In this document: positions 21,704 through 29,359 of the stretch, in pieces | How the letters are laid out: each line of letters begins with the position of its first letter | Position numbering within the stretch: the stretch's first letter is position 1 | Origin: Marmoricola sp. | Lineage (GTDB): Bacteria > Actinomycetota > Actinomycetes > Propionibacteriales > Nocardioidaceae | Assembly: GCA_025965315.1 (NCBI GenBank) | Contig: JAOPXD010000052.1 | Span: forward strand, 1 to 42,820 | Length of the DNA stretch: 42,820 bases | Reading direction: 5' to 3' | Program-made: the position numbers and the translations under genes | The notes under the pieces: model-generated | Told to the model about the DNA's origin: nothing | Database searches by the model: none | What the model saw: only the letters and a program-made list of their open reading frames with translations

Positions 21704-22789
21704 TCAGCCGCCGATCGCAGCGATGTCGTGGATGTCCCACGGAACGTCGCTCAACGGCTGAGCCGTCCGACCGGTCGCCGCCGCGATGATCTCCGCGGCG
21801 ATCGAGACCGCGGTCTCCTCCGGAGTACGCCCACCGAGGTCGAGCCCGATCGGCGACCGGAGCCGTTGCAGCGACGCGACCGGCACCCCGACGTCCCGCA
21901 GCCGCCGTACCCGGTCCTCGTGCGAGCGGCGGCTGCCCATCACTCCGATGTACGTCGCCGGGGTCTCCAGCGCCACCTTCAGCAGTGGTACGTCGAACTT
22001 CGGGTCGTGGGTCAGCACGCACAGCACCGTGGTCGCGTCGATCTGCTGCTGCGCGAGGTACCGGTGCGGCCAGTCCACGACGACCTCGTCCGCGGCGGGG
22101 AACCGGCTCGGGGTGGCGAACACGGGACGTGCGTCGCAGACGGTGACGCGATAGCCCAGGAACGACCCGAGACCCGAGAGCGCGACGGCGAAGTCGACGG
22201 CACCGAAAATGATCATCCGCGGTGGCAGCGCATGCCCCTGGACGAAGACCCGCCCCTCGCTCCCGGGCTCGCACTCTTCCACGACGTGACTGGTGGTGGT
22301 CCCGAGGACAGCTTGCAACCGCCGGGCCGAAGGAGCAGTAGACGCGGCGTCCGCGACGACCAGGTGGCGCTCCGCCAGCTGACCGACGTCCAGCCTGGTC
22401 CCTAGTACGACGGGCACCTGGTCGCGGATCCGCGCCAGGACGATCGCGATCTGCGGAAAGGCCGCGTCGTCGATCGGTTCGATGAAGACCTCGAGCTCAC
22501 CTCCGCAGGTCAGTCCCACCGCGAACGCCTCGGCATCGGTCACCCCGTAGCGCACGATCTCGGCGTTCCCGGTCGCCAGCACCTCGCCTGCCCGCTCGTA
22601 CACGTCGGCCTCCACACAGCCTCCCGAGATGCTGCCCAGCACGTCTCCGTGCTCGGAGACCGCCATCGCCGCGCCGGCCGACCGGGGTGAGGATCCCTGG
22701 GTGCGGACCACGGTGGCCAGGGCGAAGCGGGTGCCGTCACGGCACCAGTCCGCGAGCCCGTCGCGGATCCCGTCCCACATCCCCGTCAC
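21704..22789 (-). CDS. XdhC/CoxI-family molybdenum cofactor maturation protein
   Basis: 361 residues. The XdhC-CoxI N-terminal domain has FALATVVRTQGSSPRSAGAAM, GSISGGCVEADVYE and GLTCGGELEVFIEP. A C-terminal Rossmann domain follows (RMIIFGAVDFAVALSGLGSFLGY, CVLTHDPKFDVPLL, YIGVMGSRRSHEDR, SPIGLDLGGRTPEETAVSIAAEI). Family members bind and insert sulfurated Mo cofactor into hydroxylases. GTG 22789 overlaps the 2Fe-2S subunit stop (GTGA); ATG 22780 is an alternative three codons on. It is the dedicated assembly factor for the two upstream subunits. Confidence 0.9.
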   Translation of the reverse strand: MTGMWDGIRDGLADWCRDGTRFALATVVRTQGSSPRSAGAAMAVSEHGDVLGSISGGCVEADVYERAGEVLATGNAEIVRYGVTDAEAFAVGLTCGGELEVFIEPIDDAAFPQIAIVLARIRDQVPVVLGTRLDVGQLAERHLVVADAASTAPSARRLQAVLGTTTSHVVEECEPGSEGRVFVQGHALPPRMIIFGAVDFAVALSGLGSFLGYRVTVCDARPVFATPSRFPAADEVVVDWPHRYLAQQQIDATTVLCVLTHDPKFDVPLLKVALETPATYIGVMGSRRSHEDRVRRLRDVGVPVASLQRLRSPIGLDLGGRTPEETAVSIAAEIIAAATGRTAQPLSDVPWDIHDIAAIGG

Positions 22790-23262
22790 ATCCCCGCTGC
22801 GCCGGCTTTGATGGCCTCGCGGATCCGGTTGTACGTCCCGCAGCGGCAGATGTTGCGGATCTCGTCCAGGTCGGCGTCGGTGATCTCGTGCCCTGCCTTC
22901 CTGGCCTGCTTCACCTTCGCGACCGCCGCCATGATCTGGCCCGGCTGGCAGTAGCCGCACTGGGCGACGTCGTGGTCGAGCCACGCCTGCTGCATCGGGT
23001 GCAGGTCCCCGCCCACCGTGTCGGCCAGCCCTTCGATCGTGGTGATCTCGTCGGTCGGCGCGATGTCCTTGACCTGGACCGCGCACGGGTTGAACGCCTT
23101 GCCGTTGATGTGGGACGTGCACGCCTTGCAGACGTTGATCCCGCAGCCGTACTTGGGCCCGGTGATCCCCAGGATGTCGCGCAGGACCCAGAGGACCCTG
23201 ACCTCGTCCTCGGCATCGACGGTGACCGGGTGCCCGTTGACCTTGAAGGTGTGCTGGCTCAT
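22786..23262 (-). CDS. [2Fe-2S] subunit of a molybdenum hydroxylase (IorA/aldehyde-oxidase type)
   Basis: 158 residues with two [2Fe-2S] clusters. The plant-ferredoxin-like cluster uses Cys40, Cys45, Cys48 and Cys60; the helical cluster uses Cys102, Cys105, Cys139 and Cys141 (QCGYCQPGQIM ... NICRCGTYNRIREAI). There is no separate FAD subunit nearby, so electrons probably leave to an external acceptor such as a cytochrome, as in isoquinoline 1-oxidoreductase. ATG 23262 has an AGGAG motif upstream. It lies 10 bases after the large-subunit gene. Confidence 0.93.
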   Translation of the reverse strand: MSQHTFKVNGHPVTVDAEDEVRVLWVLRDILGITGPKYGCGINVCKACTSHINGKAFNPCAVQVKDIAPTDEITTIEGLADTVGGDLHPMQQAWLDHDVAQCGYCQPGQIMAAVAKVKQARKAGHEITDADLDEIRNICRCGTYNRIREAIKAGAAGM

Positions 23263-23272
23263 CGCTGTCTCC

Positions 23273-25594
23273 TCAGTAGGTCTGGCTCAGGCCGTCGGTG
23301 GGCGGTTCGGGGACGGGCGGGATGAACGACTTCACCGTGAACGACACCGTGTCGTGGTTGATCGGGAACCGTGTCGGCATCGTCCCGGTCGCGCGTCCGT
23401 AGGCGCCCGCGACGGCGGCCACCGTGGCAGCGACTCCCGCTTCACCGGCTCCCCCGGGCTGCTCGGAGTCGGACGGCATCACGATGCACTGGAACTCCAG
23501 CGGGGCGTTCCACTGCCGGGTGTAGAAGTAGTTGTCCCAGCTCGCCTCCAGGAAGTGACCGTCCTCGAGGTGCAGGCTGGAGGTCAGGGCCAGTGCGATG
23601 CCGTCGGAGACCCCGCCCATCATCTGCGCCTCCAGACCACGGGGATTGATGACGAGCCCGGCGTCGACGGCGATCACGGCCTTCGTGACCCGCGGACCGG
23701 TCACCGCGTTCGGGATGTTCCGGTTCACGGTGGCGGGCCTGCAGTCCAGCTCGACCAGGACCGCGGTGACCCCCTTGTACTCACTGTGGATGGCGACCCC
23801 CTGGGCCATCCCGGCGGGCATCTTCCGACCCCACTGACCTACCGAGGCCACCTTGCGCAGGGCGGCCTTGGCCCGCGAGCTCTTCAGGAACTCCAGCCGG
23901 AACGCGACCGGGTCCTTCCCCATCAGCTGGGCCAGGTGGTCGATCATCAGCTCGTTCGCGCAGGCCACGTCAGGTGAGTAGATCTGGCGCATGCTGCCGG
24001 TGTTGAACCGCTGGTCGGTCTCGTTGAGCAGCTGGGTCACGACCCCGAAGTTGTAGGGCAGCTCCTGGGTGAGGGTGAAGATCGTCTCGCTGAACCCGAG
24101 CCCGCCGAGACCGGTCGGCAGCTTGTCGATGTTGTGCGTGATCATCTCGCCGAGGCCGTGCGCGAAGTCGGTGGAGATGCTGGTGTGCCGCTGCTCGAAC
24201 GACAGCACCTGGCCGCCCAGGTAGGTCGCCCGGATCCGGGACGTCGCCATCGGGTGCGTCCGGCCCTGACGAGGCTCGTCGGCGCGGTGCCACATCAGCT
24301 TGACCGGCTTGCCCATCGCCCGGGAGATCTTCGCGGACTCCAGGGCGGCGTCGCCGAAGAGCTTGTGCCCGAACGAGCCGCCACCGGTGATGACGTTGAC
24401 GGTCACGGCGCTCTGCGGCAGACCCAGGGCCTTCGCGATCATCCCCTGCGCCACGATCGGCGCCTTGAGACCGGCCCAGACGGTCGCGTGGTCGCTGCGC
24501 ACGTCGGCGATCGCGCAGTTCGGCTCCAGCGCCGCGCTGCTCCGGAACATGAACGTGAACGAGGTGTCGACCTGCTTGGCGAGCCGGGGCACCTTCGGGA
24601 CGATCATCGGCAGCTCGGCCTTGTGCAGCTTGGCCAGGATCGTCGCGTCGGACTCCCCCTCGACCGAACCGGCCTTCCACTGCACGTCAAGCATCCGCAC
24701 GGCGTCGATGCACTGCCCGAACGTCTGGGCCTGCACCGCGACCCCGGTATCGACCATCACGATGTCGGTGACGCCCGGCATGGCGAGAACCAGGGTCCGG
24801 TTGCGGATCGCTACCGGTGAGCCGTTCAGGCTCGGCGGACGGCAGACCATCGTCGGCAGCGCCCCCGGTACCTGCATGTCCATCGCGAAGGTCTTCGTGC
24901 CGGTGACCGCGGCGCGCGCGTCGATCCGGTTGCGCGGCGTCCCGATGACCGAGAACTTCGACGGCGGGCCGAGCTTGATCCTGACGGCCTTCGTCGTGGG
25001 ACTGGCAGCCTTCGTCGCCAGCTGGCCGTAGGTGACCGACTTCCCGCTCGGCGCCGTGATCACCCCTTCCTTGGACTTGAGCAGGGCGACGACCGAGCCG
25101 AGCTCGATCGCTGCAGCGTCGAGGAGCGCCTTGCGAGCAATCGCAGCAGCGACCCGGATCGGCGTGTACGTCGACACCGTGGTGTTCGAGCCGCCGGTGA
25201 GCTGGTTGAACAGCAGCTCGGGACGGGCCGGTGCCAGCCCGACGTGCACCTTGTCCAGGGGCAGGTCGAGCTCCTCGGCGATGATCATCGCCGAGGACGT
25301 CGTGATCCCCTGCCCGACCTCCATCCGCGGAAGGTCGAAGGACGCCGTGCCGTCCTCGTGGAGCACGATCTTGATCAGGTTGGCCGTCGGTCGCGCCGAA
25401 TCGGTCTGGAAGTCACCGAGGTCGTAGAGCTCCGGGATCTGCGGGCCCGACGGCACCACCGCTCCGGCTCGCTCGGCCAGACCGAGGTCAGCGGCGACCG
25501 CCAGGGTGGCGCCGCCGATGATGAAGCCGATGAACGCCCGCCTGCTCGCCGTCGGACGGAGGGCAGGTGCGGGTTCATGTCCGAGCTCGACCAC
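23273..25594 (-). CDS. Molybdopterin-binding large subunit, IorB-like, with Tat signal
   Basis: 773 residues. A twin-arginine signal (TASRRAFIGFIIGGATLAVAA, about residues 16-36) indicates folded export. The hydroxylase body has EVGQGITTSSAMIIAEELDLP, TGGGSFGHKLFGDAALESAKIS, PMATSRIRATYLGG and a C-terminal GAGEAGVAATVAAVAGA, with the glutamate expected at the Mo active site. This is the single-chain isoquinoline 1-oxidoreductase/aldehyde-dehydrogenase type. It hydroxylates an aldehyde or N-heterocycle with water, probably on the outer side of the membrane. GTG 25594 is supported by AAAGGAGA upstream. It is the first gene of the operon and divergent from an AraC regulator. Confidence 0.9.
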   Translation of the reverse strand: MVELGHEPAPALRPTASRRAFIGFIIGGATLAVAADLGLAERAGAVVPSGPQIPELYDLGDFQTDSARPTANLIKIVLHEDGTASFDLPRMEVGQGITTSSAMIIAEELDLPLDKVHVGLAPARPELLFNQLTGGSNTTVSTYTPIRVAAAIARKALLDAAAIELGSVVALLKSKEGVITAPSGKSVTYGQLATKAASPTTKAVRIKLGPPSKFSVIGTPRNRIDARAAVTGTKTFAMDMQVPGALPTMVCRPPSLNGSPVAIRNRTLVLAMPGVTDIVMVDTGVAVQAQTFGQCIDAVRMLDVQWKAGSVEGESDATILAKLHKAELPMIVPKVPRLAKQVDTSFTFMFRSSAALEPNCAIADVRSDHATVWAGLKAPIVAQGMIAKALGLPQSAVTVNVITGGGSFGHKLFGDAALESAKISRAMGKPVKLMWHRADEPRQGRTHPMATSRIRATYLGGQVLSFEQRHTSISTDFAHGLGEMITHNIDKLPTGLGGLGFSETIFTLTQELPYNFGVVTQLLNETDQRFNTGSMRQIYSPDVACANELMIDHLAQLMGKDPVAFRLEFLKSSRAKAALRKVASVGQWGRKMPAGMAQGVAIHSEYKGVTAVLVELDCRPATVNRNIPNAVTGPRVTKAVIAVDAGLVINPRGLEAQMMGGVSDGIALALTSSLHLEDGHFLEASWDNYFYTRQWNAPLEFQCIVMPSDSEQPGGAGEAGVAATVAAVAGAYGRATGTMPTRFPINHDTVSFTVKSFIPPVPEPPTDGLSQTY

Positions 25595-25661
25595 GAGGGT
25601 CTCCTTTCGTCCGCGCCCAACGCTGGGGGCCGAGATGAGAATCCCTCTCCGGGCCCGCCCA

Positions 25662-25678
25662 CGTCTTGACGTGAGACG
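25662..25678. promoter_or_regulatory. Possible operator between hydroxylase operon and AraC gene
   Basis: CGTCT-TGACGTG-AGACG is a 5-bp inverted repeat with a 7-bp centre in the 95-bp divergent intergenic region. TTGACG (25666-25671) within it resembles a -35 element toward the AraC gene, but no matching -10 box is clear. Confidence 0.35.
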
Positions 25679-25689
25679 ACAGAGATTTG

Positions 25690-26700
25690 ATGCTGGACGA
25701 CATGACCCTGATTCGCGGCACGGCGCTCCAGGGATTCGTCGGCCTGGTCACCGAGCTCGGCGGCGACCCGCGCGGCCTGTTGAGCGCCGCGCGGATCCCG
25801 TACCGGGCCGTGGGTGACCCCGAACGCTGGATCGGCTACCCGAACGTTGCGGCCGCCGTGACCGCCGCAGCCGTCGCCACCGGTACGCCGGACTTCGGTC
25901 GGCGACTCGCCGAGCGGCAGGGCATCGAGATCCTCGGTCCCGTCGGCGCCGCCGCGCGCACGGCCAGGACCGTGGCCGACGGCCTGATCTCGGCGAGCCA
26001 GTACCTCAGCGTCTTCAGCCGGGCGATCGAGACCGAGCTCGTCACGACCGCGGACCCGCACCTGCGGCGCCTGGAGTACCGCATCGTCACCCCCGGCATC
26101 CCGGATCCACGACAGGCCAACGAGCTCGCCCTCGGCGTGATCCTCAAGATCGTGCGCCTCCTGGCCGGCGAGCAGTTCCGACCGACCGCCGTCCACGTCC
26201 CGCACGAGCCGATGACCGCGCGCACCGACTACGTGCGCTACTTCGGTGCCCGCACCAGGTTCGCGATGCCGGTGGCGGCGATCGAGCTCAAGGACACCGA
26301 CCTGCTGCGTCCGGTCGATGCCGACAGCGACCTGCACGGGGTGGTGCGGTCCTACCTGAGCGCCGTCGCACCCCCCGAGCACCACGACCTCTCCGACCAG
26401 GTCCTGCTGCTGGTGCGCAACCTGCTCCCGACCGGAGGACTCACGATGCCGCTGGTCGCCCAGCAGCTGGCGATGCACCCACGGACGCTGCAGCGACGCC
26501 TCGCCGAGCGCGGTACGACCTTCGAGGCCCTGCTGGACCAGGGCAGGCGGGAGATCGCCCGGAACCTGCTGCGCGACAGCCAGATGCCGATGAGCCAGGT
26601 GGCAGGGGTGCTGGGCTACAGCGAGCAGAGCGTGCTCACCCGCGCCTGCCAGCGCTGGTTCGGGGCGACCCCGTCGGCGTACCGGAACCTGCCGGCGTGA
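25690..26700 (+). CDS. AraC-family transcriptional regulator of the hydroxylase operon
   Basis: 336 residues. The N-terminal sensor domain is of the 'arabinose-binding AraC' type (GFVGLVTELGGDPRGLLSAA, ILGPVGAAARTARTVADGL). The C-terminal double helix-turn-helix is MPLVAQQLAMHPRTLQRRLA followed by MSQVAGVLGYSEQSVLTRACQRWFG. Homology begins immediately after the start; TTG 25687 and ATG 25702 are alternatives to ATG 25690, none with a strong ribosome-binding site. It is divergent from the Mo-hydroxylase operon and probably activates it in response to the substrate. Its stop abuts the stop of the convergent LysR gene with no gap. Confidence 0.88.
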   Translation: MLDDMTLIRGTALQGFVGLVTELGGDPRGLLSAARIPYRAVGDPERWIGYPNVAAAVTAAAVATGTPDFGRRLAERQGIEILGPVGAAARTARTVADGLISASQYLSVFSRAIETELVTTADPHLRRLEYRIVTPGIPDPRQANELALGVILKIVRLLAGEQFRPTAVHVPHEPMTARTDYVRYFGARTRFAMPVAAIELKDTDLLRPVDADSDLHGVVRSYLSAVAPPEHHDLSDQVLLLVRNLLPTGGLTMPLVAQQLAMHPRTLQRRLAERGTTFEALLDQGRREIARNLLRDSQMPMSQVAGVLGYSEQSVLTRACQRWFGATPSAYRNLPA

Positions 26701-27630
26701 TCAGCGCGTGGATCGCAACGGGCCCTCCGGAACCGACAGCACCGCCGCCTGGCGACGGAACCCTGCCACCAACCCCTTGACCGCCTCCGACACCACCCGC
26801 TGGCGCCGGTGCTGCAGGCTCAGCCGTACGACGGTCCGGTCGCCGGCGATCGGCCTGGTCGTGATCAGCCCCGCCCGCTCCAGCGGGTCACCCAGCACGC
26901 TGTAGTCCGGCAGGACGGTGATGCCCAGGCCGTCGGCGACCATCACCTTGCCCATCTCGGCCCCGTCCGTGCTGTGCCACTCGGCGGGCAGCTCGGTCCC
27001 GAACAGCCGGTGCGCGAACCGGTGCATCAAGTAGCCCGACCGCATCGCGACGAAGCGTTCGGCCCGTAGCTCCTCGACGGTCACCTGCTCCTGCTCGGCG
27101 AGCGGGTGTCCGGTGGGCAGCACCGCCACCGGGCTCCCCCGCAGCAGCTCGATCGCAGCCAGCTCGGGCGCGACGTCGTCACCGTCGAGCAGGTTGATGA
27201 TCCCGAGGTCCAACGCCCCGTCGAGCAGGTCCTGGTGGATCTGATCGGTCTGCAGCGTGCGGATCTCGACGCTGACGCCCGGGAAGTCGACCTGGAAGGC
27301 CTCGAGCACCGGGAGCAGCAGGGTCGACGTGCCAGCGTTGACGGTCCCGATCCGGACCACCCGCAGCGCCGCGAGCTGGTCCCCGGCAGCGGCCCGAAGG
27401 CGTTCGGCCGCGTCGAGTACGTCGACGATGTTCTGCATCAGGTCCCGACCGGCGGCGCTGATCGTGGTGCCGGAGCGGCGCCGGTCCAGCAGGACGACGC
27501 CGAGCTCCTTCTCCAGCTTGGTCAGCGACTCACTGAGCGCCGGCTGCGAGAGGTGCATGTGCTCGCTGGCGCGCCGCAGCGATCCGTACTGGGTGACGGC
27601 GGCGACGTACTGGAGCTGCTCGATACGCAT
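26701..27630 (-). CDS. LysR-family regulator, divergent from organosulfur locus
   Basis: 309 residues. The winged HTH has LQYVAAVTQYGSLRRASEHM, LSQPALSESLTKLEKELG and LLDRRRSGTTISAAG. The effector domain begins VVRIGTVNAGTSTLLLPVLEAF. It has GGGAG before ATG 27630. LysR proteins usually control the divergent gene set, here the leader peptide and organosulfur operon. Repeated GTGATCGG elements in the shared intergenic region are placed where an activator would bind relative to the inferred start of the operon transcript. The effector may be a sulfur metabolite such as O-acetylserine, sulfate or APS, by analogy with CysB/Cbl; this is not shown by sequence. Confidence 0.9.
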   Translation of the reverse strand: MRIEQLQYVAAVTQYGSLRRASEHMHLSQPALSESLTKLEKELGVVLLDRRRSGTTISAAGRDLMQNIVDVLDAAERLRAAAGDQLAALRVVRIGTVNAGTSTLLLPVLEAFQVDFPGVSVEIRTLQTDQIHQDLLDGALDLGIINLLDGDDVAPELAAIELLRGSPVAVLPTGHPLAEQEQVTVEELRAERFVAMRSGYLMHRFAHRLFGTELPAEWHSTDGAEMGKVMVADGLGITVLPDYSVLGDPLERAGLITTRPIAGDRTVVRLSLQHRRQRVVSEAVKGLVAGFRRQAAVLSVPEGPLRSTR

Positions 27631-27644
27631 GGGGGCTCCCGGCT

Positions 27645-27694
27645 GGGGTTGATCGACAGGGGTGATCGGTGAAGGGGACGGGGTGATCGGTGAA
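27645..27694. promoter_or_regulatory. Tandem GTGATCGG operator, organosulfur operon 1
   Basis: Two identical 15-mers GGGGTGATCGGTGAA lie at 27659-27673 and 27680-27694, exactly 21 bp apart (two helical turns). A degenerate third copy GGGGTTGATCGAC lies at 27645-27657. They sit about 50-100 bp upstream of the inferred transcript start. The core GTGATCGG recurs upstream of the second sulfur unit at 37197-37230. Confidence 0.65.
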
Positions 27695-27710
27695 ACCTGG
27701 CGCGGCTCAC

Positions 27711-27740
27711 TTGGTATTCAAAGTCTATTAAGTCTATCGT
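27711..27740 (+). promoter_or_regulatory. Promoter of organosulfur operon 1
   Basis: TTGGTA (27711-27716) and TATCGT (27735-27740) with an 18-bp spacer make a plausible promoter in a locally AT-rich patch; transcription would start near 27747. A direct repeat AAGTCTAT (27721-27728 and 27730-27737, 9 bp apart) lies inside it and could be a further regulator site. Confidence 0.45.
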
Positions 27741-27790
27741 CTTTCATCACGGGACTTCACCCCGACACCACACCGAAGGAGGTCAGCCGC

Positions 27791-27877
27791 ATGGACATCA
27801 CCCCGATGCTCTCCACCCGTCTCGCGTCGCCGCGGCACGTCGACGTCCTGCGCACCGCCAGCTGCCTGTGTCGCTGA
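27791..27877 (+). CDS. Cysteine leader peptide (attenuator uORF)
   Basis: A 28-residue ORF ends in RHVDVLRTASCLCR. The pattern of an arginine/histidine-valine-aspartate core with terminal Cys residues (25 and 27) fits the actinobacterial 'putative leader peptide' family found before sulfur-assimilation operons. It has a strong Shine-Dalgarno AAGGAGG 8 nt before the ATG. It lies 92 bases before the first monooxygenase gene. When charged Cys-tRNA is scarce the ribosome should stall at the TGC-CTG-TGT codons and change the folding of the downstream leader. Regulation is inferred from family and position; the peptide itself probably has no other function. Confidence 0.85.
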   Translation: MDITPMLSTRLASPRHVDVLRTASCLCR

Positions 27878-27893
27878 CCTGACCGCCCCGGGC

Positions 27894-27964
27894 TCTCCGG
27901 ACGCGATCCACGCACGCCGCTCGTCCTCCCGAGACCGTCATCCCCCGAGACCTCAGCCCGGAGA
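27894..27964 (+). promoter_or_regulatory. Candidate ribosome-binding-site sequestering hairpin
   Basis: TCTCCGG (27894-27900), just after the leader peptide stop, is fully complementary to CCGGAGA (27958-27964), which contains the GGAG ribosome-binding site of the monooxygenase gene at 27970. A competing small hairpin (CCGG 27888-27891 with CCGG 27897-27900) could free the site. No U-tract terminator is present, so control is probably translational. Confidence 0.5.
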
Positions 27965-27969
27965 CCCCC

Positions 27970-29352
27970 ATGCCCCAAGCAGCCCCGAACCCCCTCCACT
28001 TCGCCGCGTTCGTGATGAACACGACCGGCCACATCGTCCAGGGCACCTGGCGCCGACCGAGTGCCCAGCAGACCGACTTCAACAGCCTCGACCACTGGGT
28101 CGACCTGGCGAAGACGCTGGAGCGCGGCAAGTTCGACGCGATCTTCTTCGCCGACGTCGTCGGGCTCTACGCGCCGTACCGGGGTGACGAGCGCAAGTAC
28201 TTCGAGGCCGGGCTCCAGGTCCCGAGCAACGACCCGTCGGTGCTGGCCAGCGCGATCGCCTACGCCACCGAGCACCTCGGGATCGCGTTCACCGCCTCGA
28301 TCCTGCAGGAGCACCCGTTCAACTTCGCCCGGCGGATCTCCACCCTCGACCACGCGACCAAGGGCCGGATCGCCTGGAACATCGTCACCAACTACCTGCC
28401 GAACGCGTCCCGCAACTTCGGCCTGGACGGCCTGACCGCGCACGACGAGCGGTACGCCTGGGCCGACGAGTACGTCGACGTGACCTACAAGCTGTGGGAA
28501 GGCTCGTGGGACGAGGACGCGCTGGTCCAGGATCCCGGGACCGGTATCCACGCGGACTACGACAAGGTCCACCGGATCAACCACGTCGGTCCCCGCTACC
28601 GCGTCGAGGGCCCGCACCTGGTCACGCCGTCCCCCCAGCGCACCCCGCTGCTGTTCCAGGCCGGCGCATCCGAGGCCGGTCGCACCTTCGCCGCCCAGAA
28701 CGCCGAGGCGATCTTCGTCCAGGCCCCGAACCCGGCCTCGGCCTCGCGCGACACCGCCGACATCAGGGCCCGGGCGGTCGCCGCAGGGCGTCGCGCCAGC
28801 GACCTGAAGTTCTTCCAGGGCCTGCTCGTGATCCCCGGCTCCACCGAGGAGGAGGCCAAGCGGATCGCCGCCGACCTCGACGAGTGGATCGACTACGACG
28901 CCCAGCTCTCGCACATGTCCGGTGCGGTCGGCATCGACTTCGGCCACGAGGACCTGGACACGCCCGTAGGCGAGATCAGGACCGAGGGCGTCCAGTCGAT
29001 CGTCGGCTGGATCAAGGACCTGGTCACCGACCGTCCTGCCACCCTGCGCGACGTGGCGCACTACACCGCCACCAACAGCCGGATCGTCGGTACGCCGGAC
29101 CAGATCGCGGACGCGCTCGAGGTCTGGCAGGCGGCCGGCATCGACGGCATCAACCTGGTCAACGCCGAGATCCCCGGCACCTACGAGGACTTCATCGATC
29201 ACGTCACGCCGGTGCTCCAGAAGCGCGGCCTCCAGCAGGCCGAGTACGCCGAGGGCACGCTGCGGCAGAAGCTCTTCGGCCAGGGCGACCGGCTCCCCGA
29301 GCGCCACCACGCCACCCGCTACCGCGGCGCCTTCGCGCCGACGAAGGTCTGA
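27970..29352 (+). CDS. NtaA/DszA/DmoA-type FMN-dependent monooxygenase 1
   Basis: 460 residues, bacterial luciferase-like family of the NtaA/SnaA/DszA branch. Motifs include HFAAFVMNTTGHIVQGTWR, DAIFFADVVGLYAPYRG, ARRISTLDHATKGRIAWNIV, NYLPNASRNFG and RVEGPHLVTPSPQRTPLLFQ. The reduced FMN must come from a separate reductase, and two reductases lie at the end of the locus. Known relatives cleave C-S bonds of sulfones (DszA) or dimethyl sulfide (DmoA), or C-N bonds (NtaA). The position behind a cysteine leader makes an organosulfur substrate likely. The start has GGAG 6 nt upstream. A paralogue follows 7 bases downstream. Confidence 0.93.
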   Translation: MPQAAPNPLHFAAFVMNTTGHIVQGTWRRPSAQQTDFNSLDHWVDLAKTLERGKFDAIFFADVVGLYAPYRGDERKYFEAGLQVPSNDPSVLASAIAYATEHLGIAFTASILQEHPFNFARRISTLDHATKGRIAWNIVTNYLPNASRNFGLDGLTAHDERYAWADEYVDVTYKLWEGSWDEDALVQDPGTGIHADYDKVHRINHVGPRYRVEGPHLVTPSPQRTPLLFQAGASEAGRTFAAQNAEAIFVQAPNPASASRDTADIRARAVAAGRRASDLKFFQGLLVIPGSTEEEAKRIAADLDEWIDYDAQLSHMSGAVGIDFGHEDLDTPVGEIRTEGVQSIVGWIKDLVTDRPATLRDVAHYTATNSRIVGTPDQIADALEVWQAAGIDGINLVNAEIPGTYEDFIDHVTPVLQKRGLQQAEYAEGTLRQKLFGQGDRLPERHHATRYRGAFAPTKV

Positions 29353-29359
29353 GGCCGCC

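Noticed and set aside
27721..27740. McbR-type site (TAGAC-N6-GTCTA) in the sulfur promoter
   Set aside because: The GTCTA units are direct, not inverted, and the spacing does not fit.
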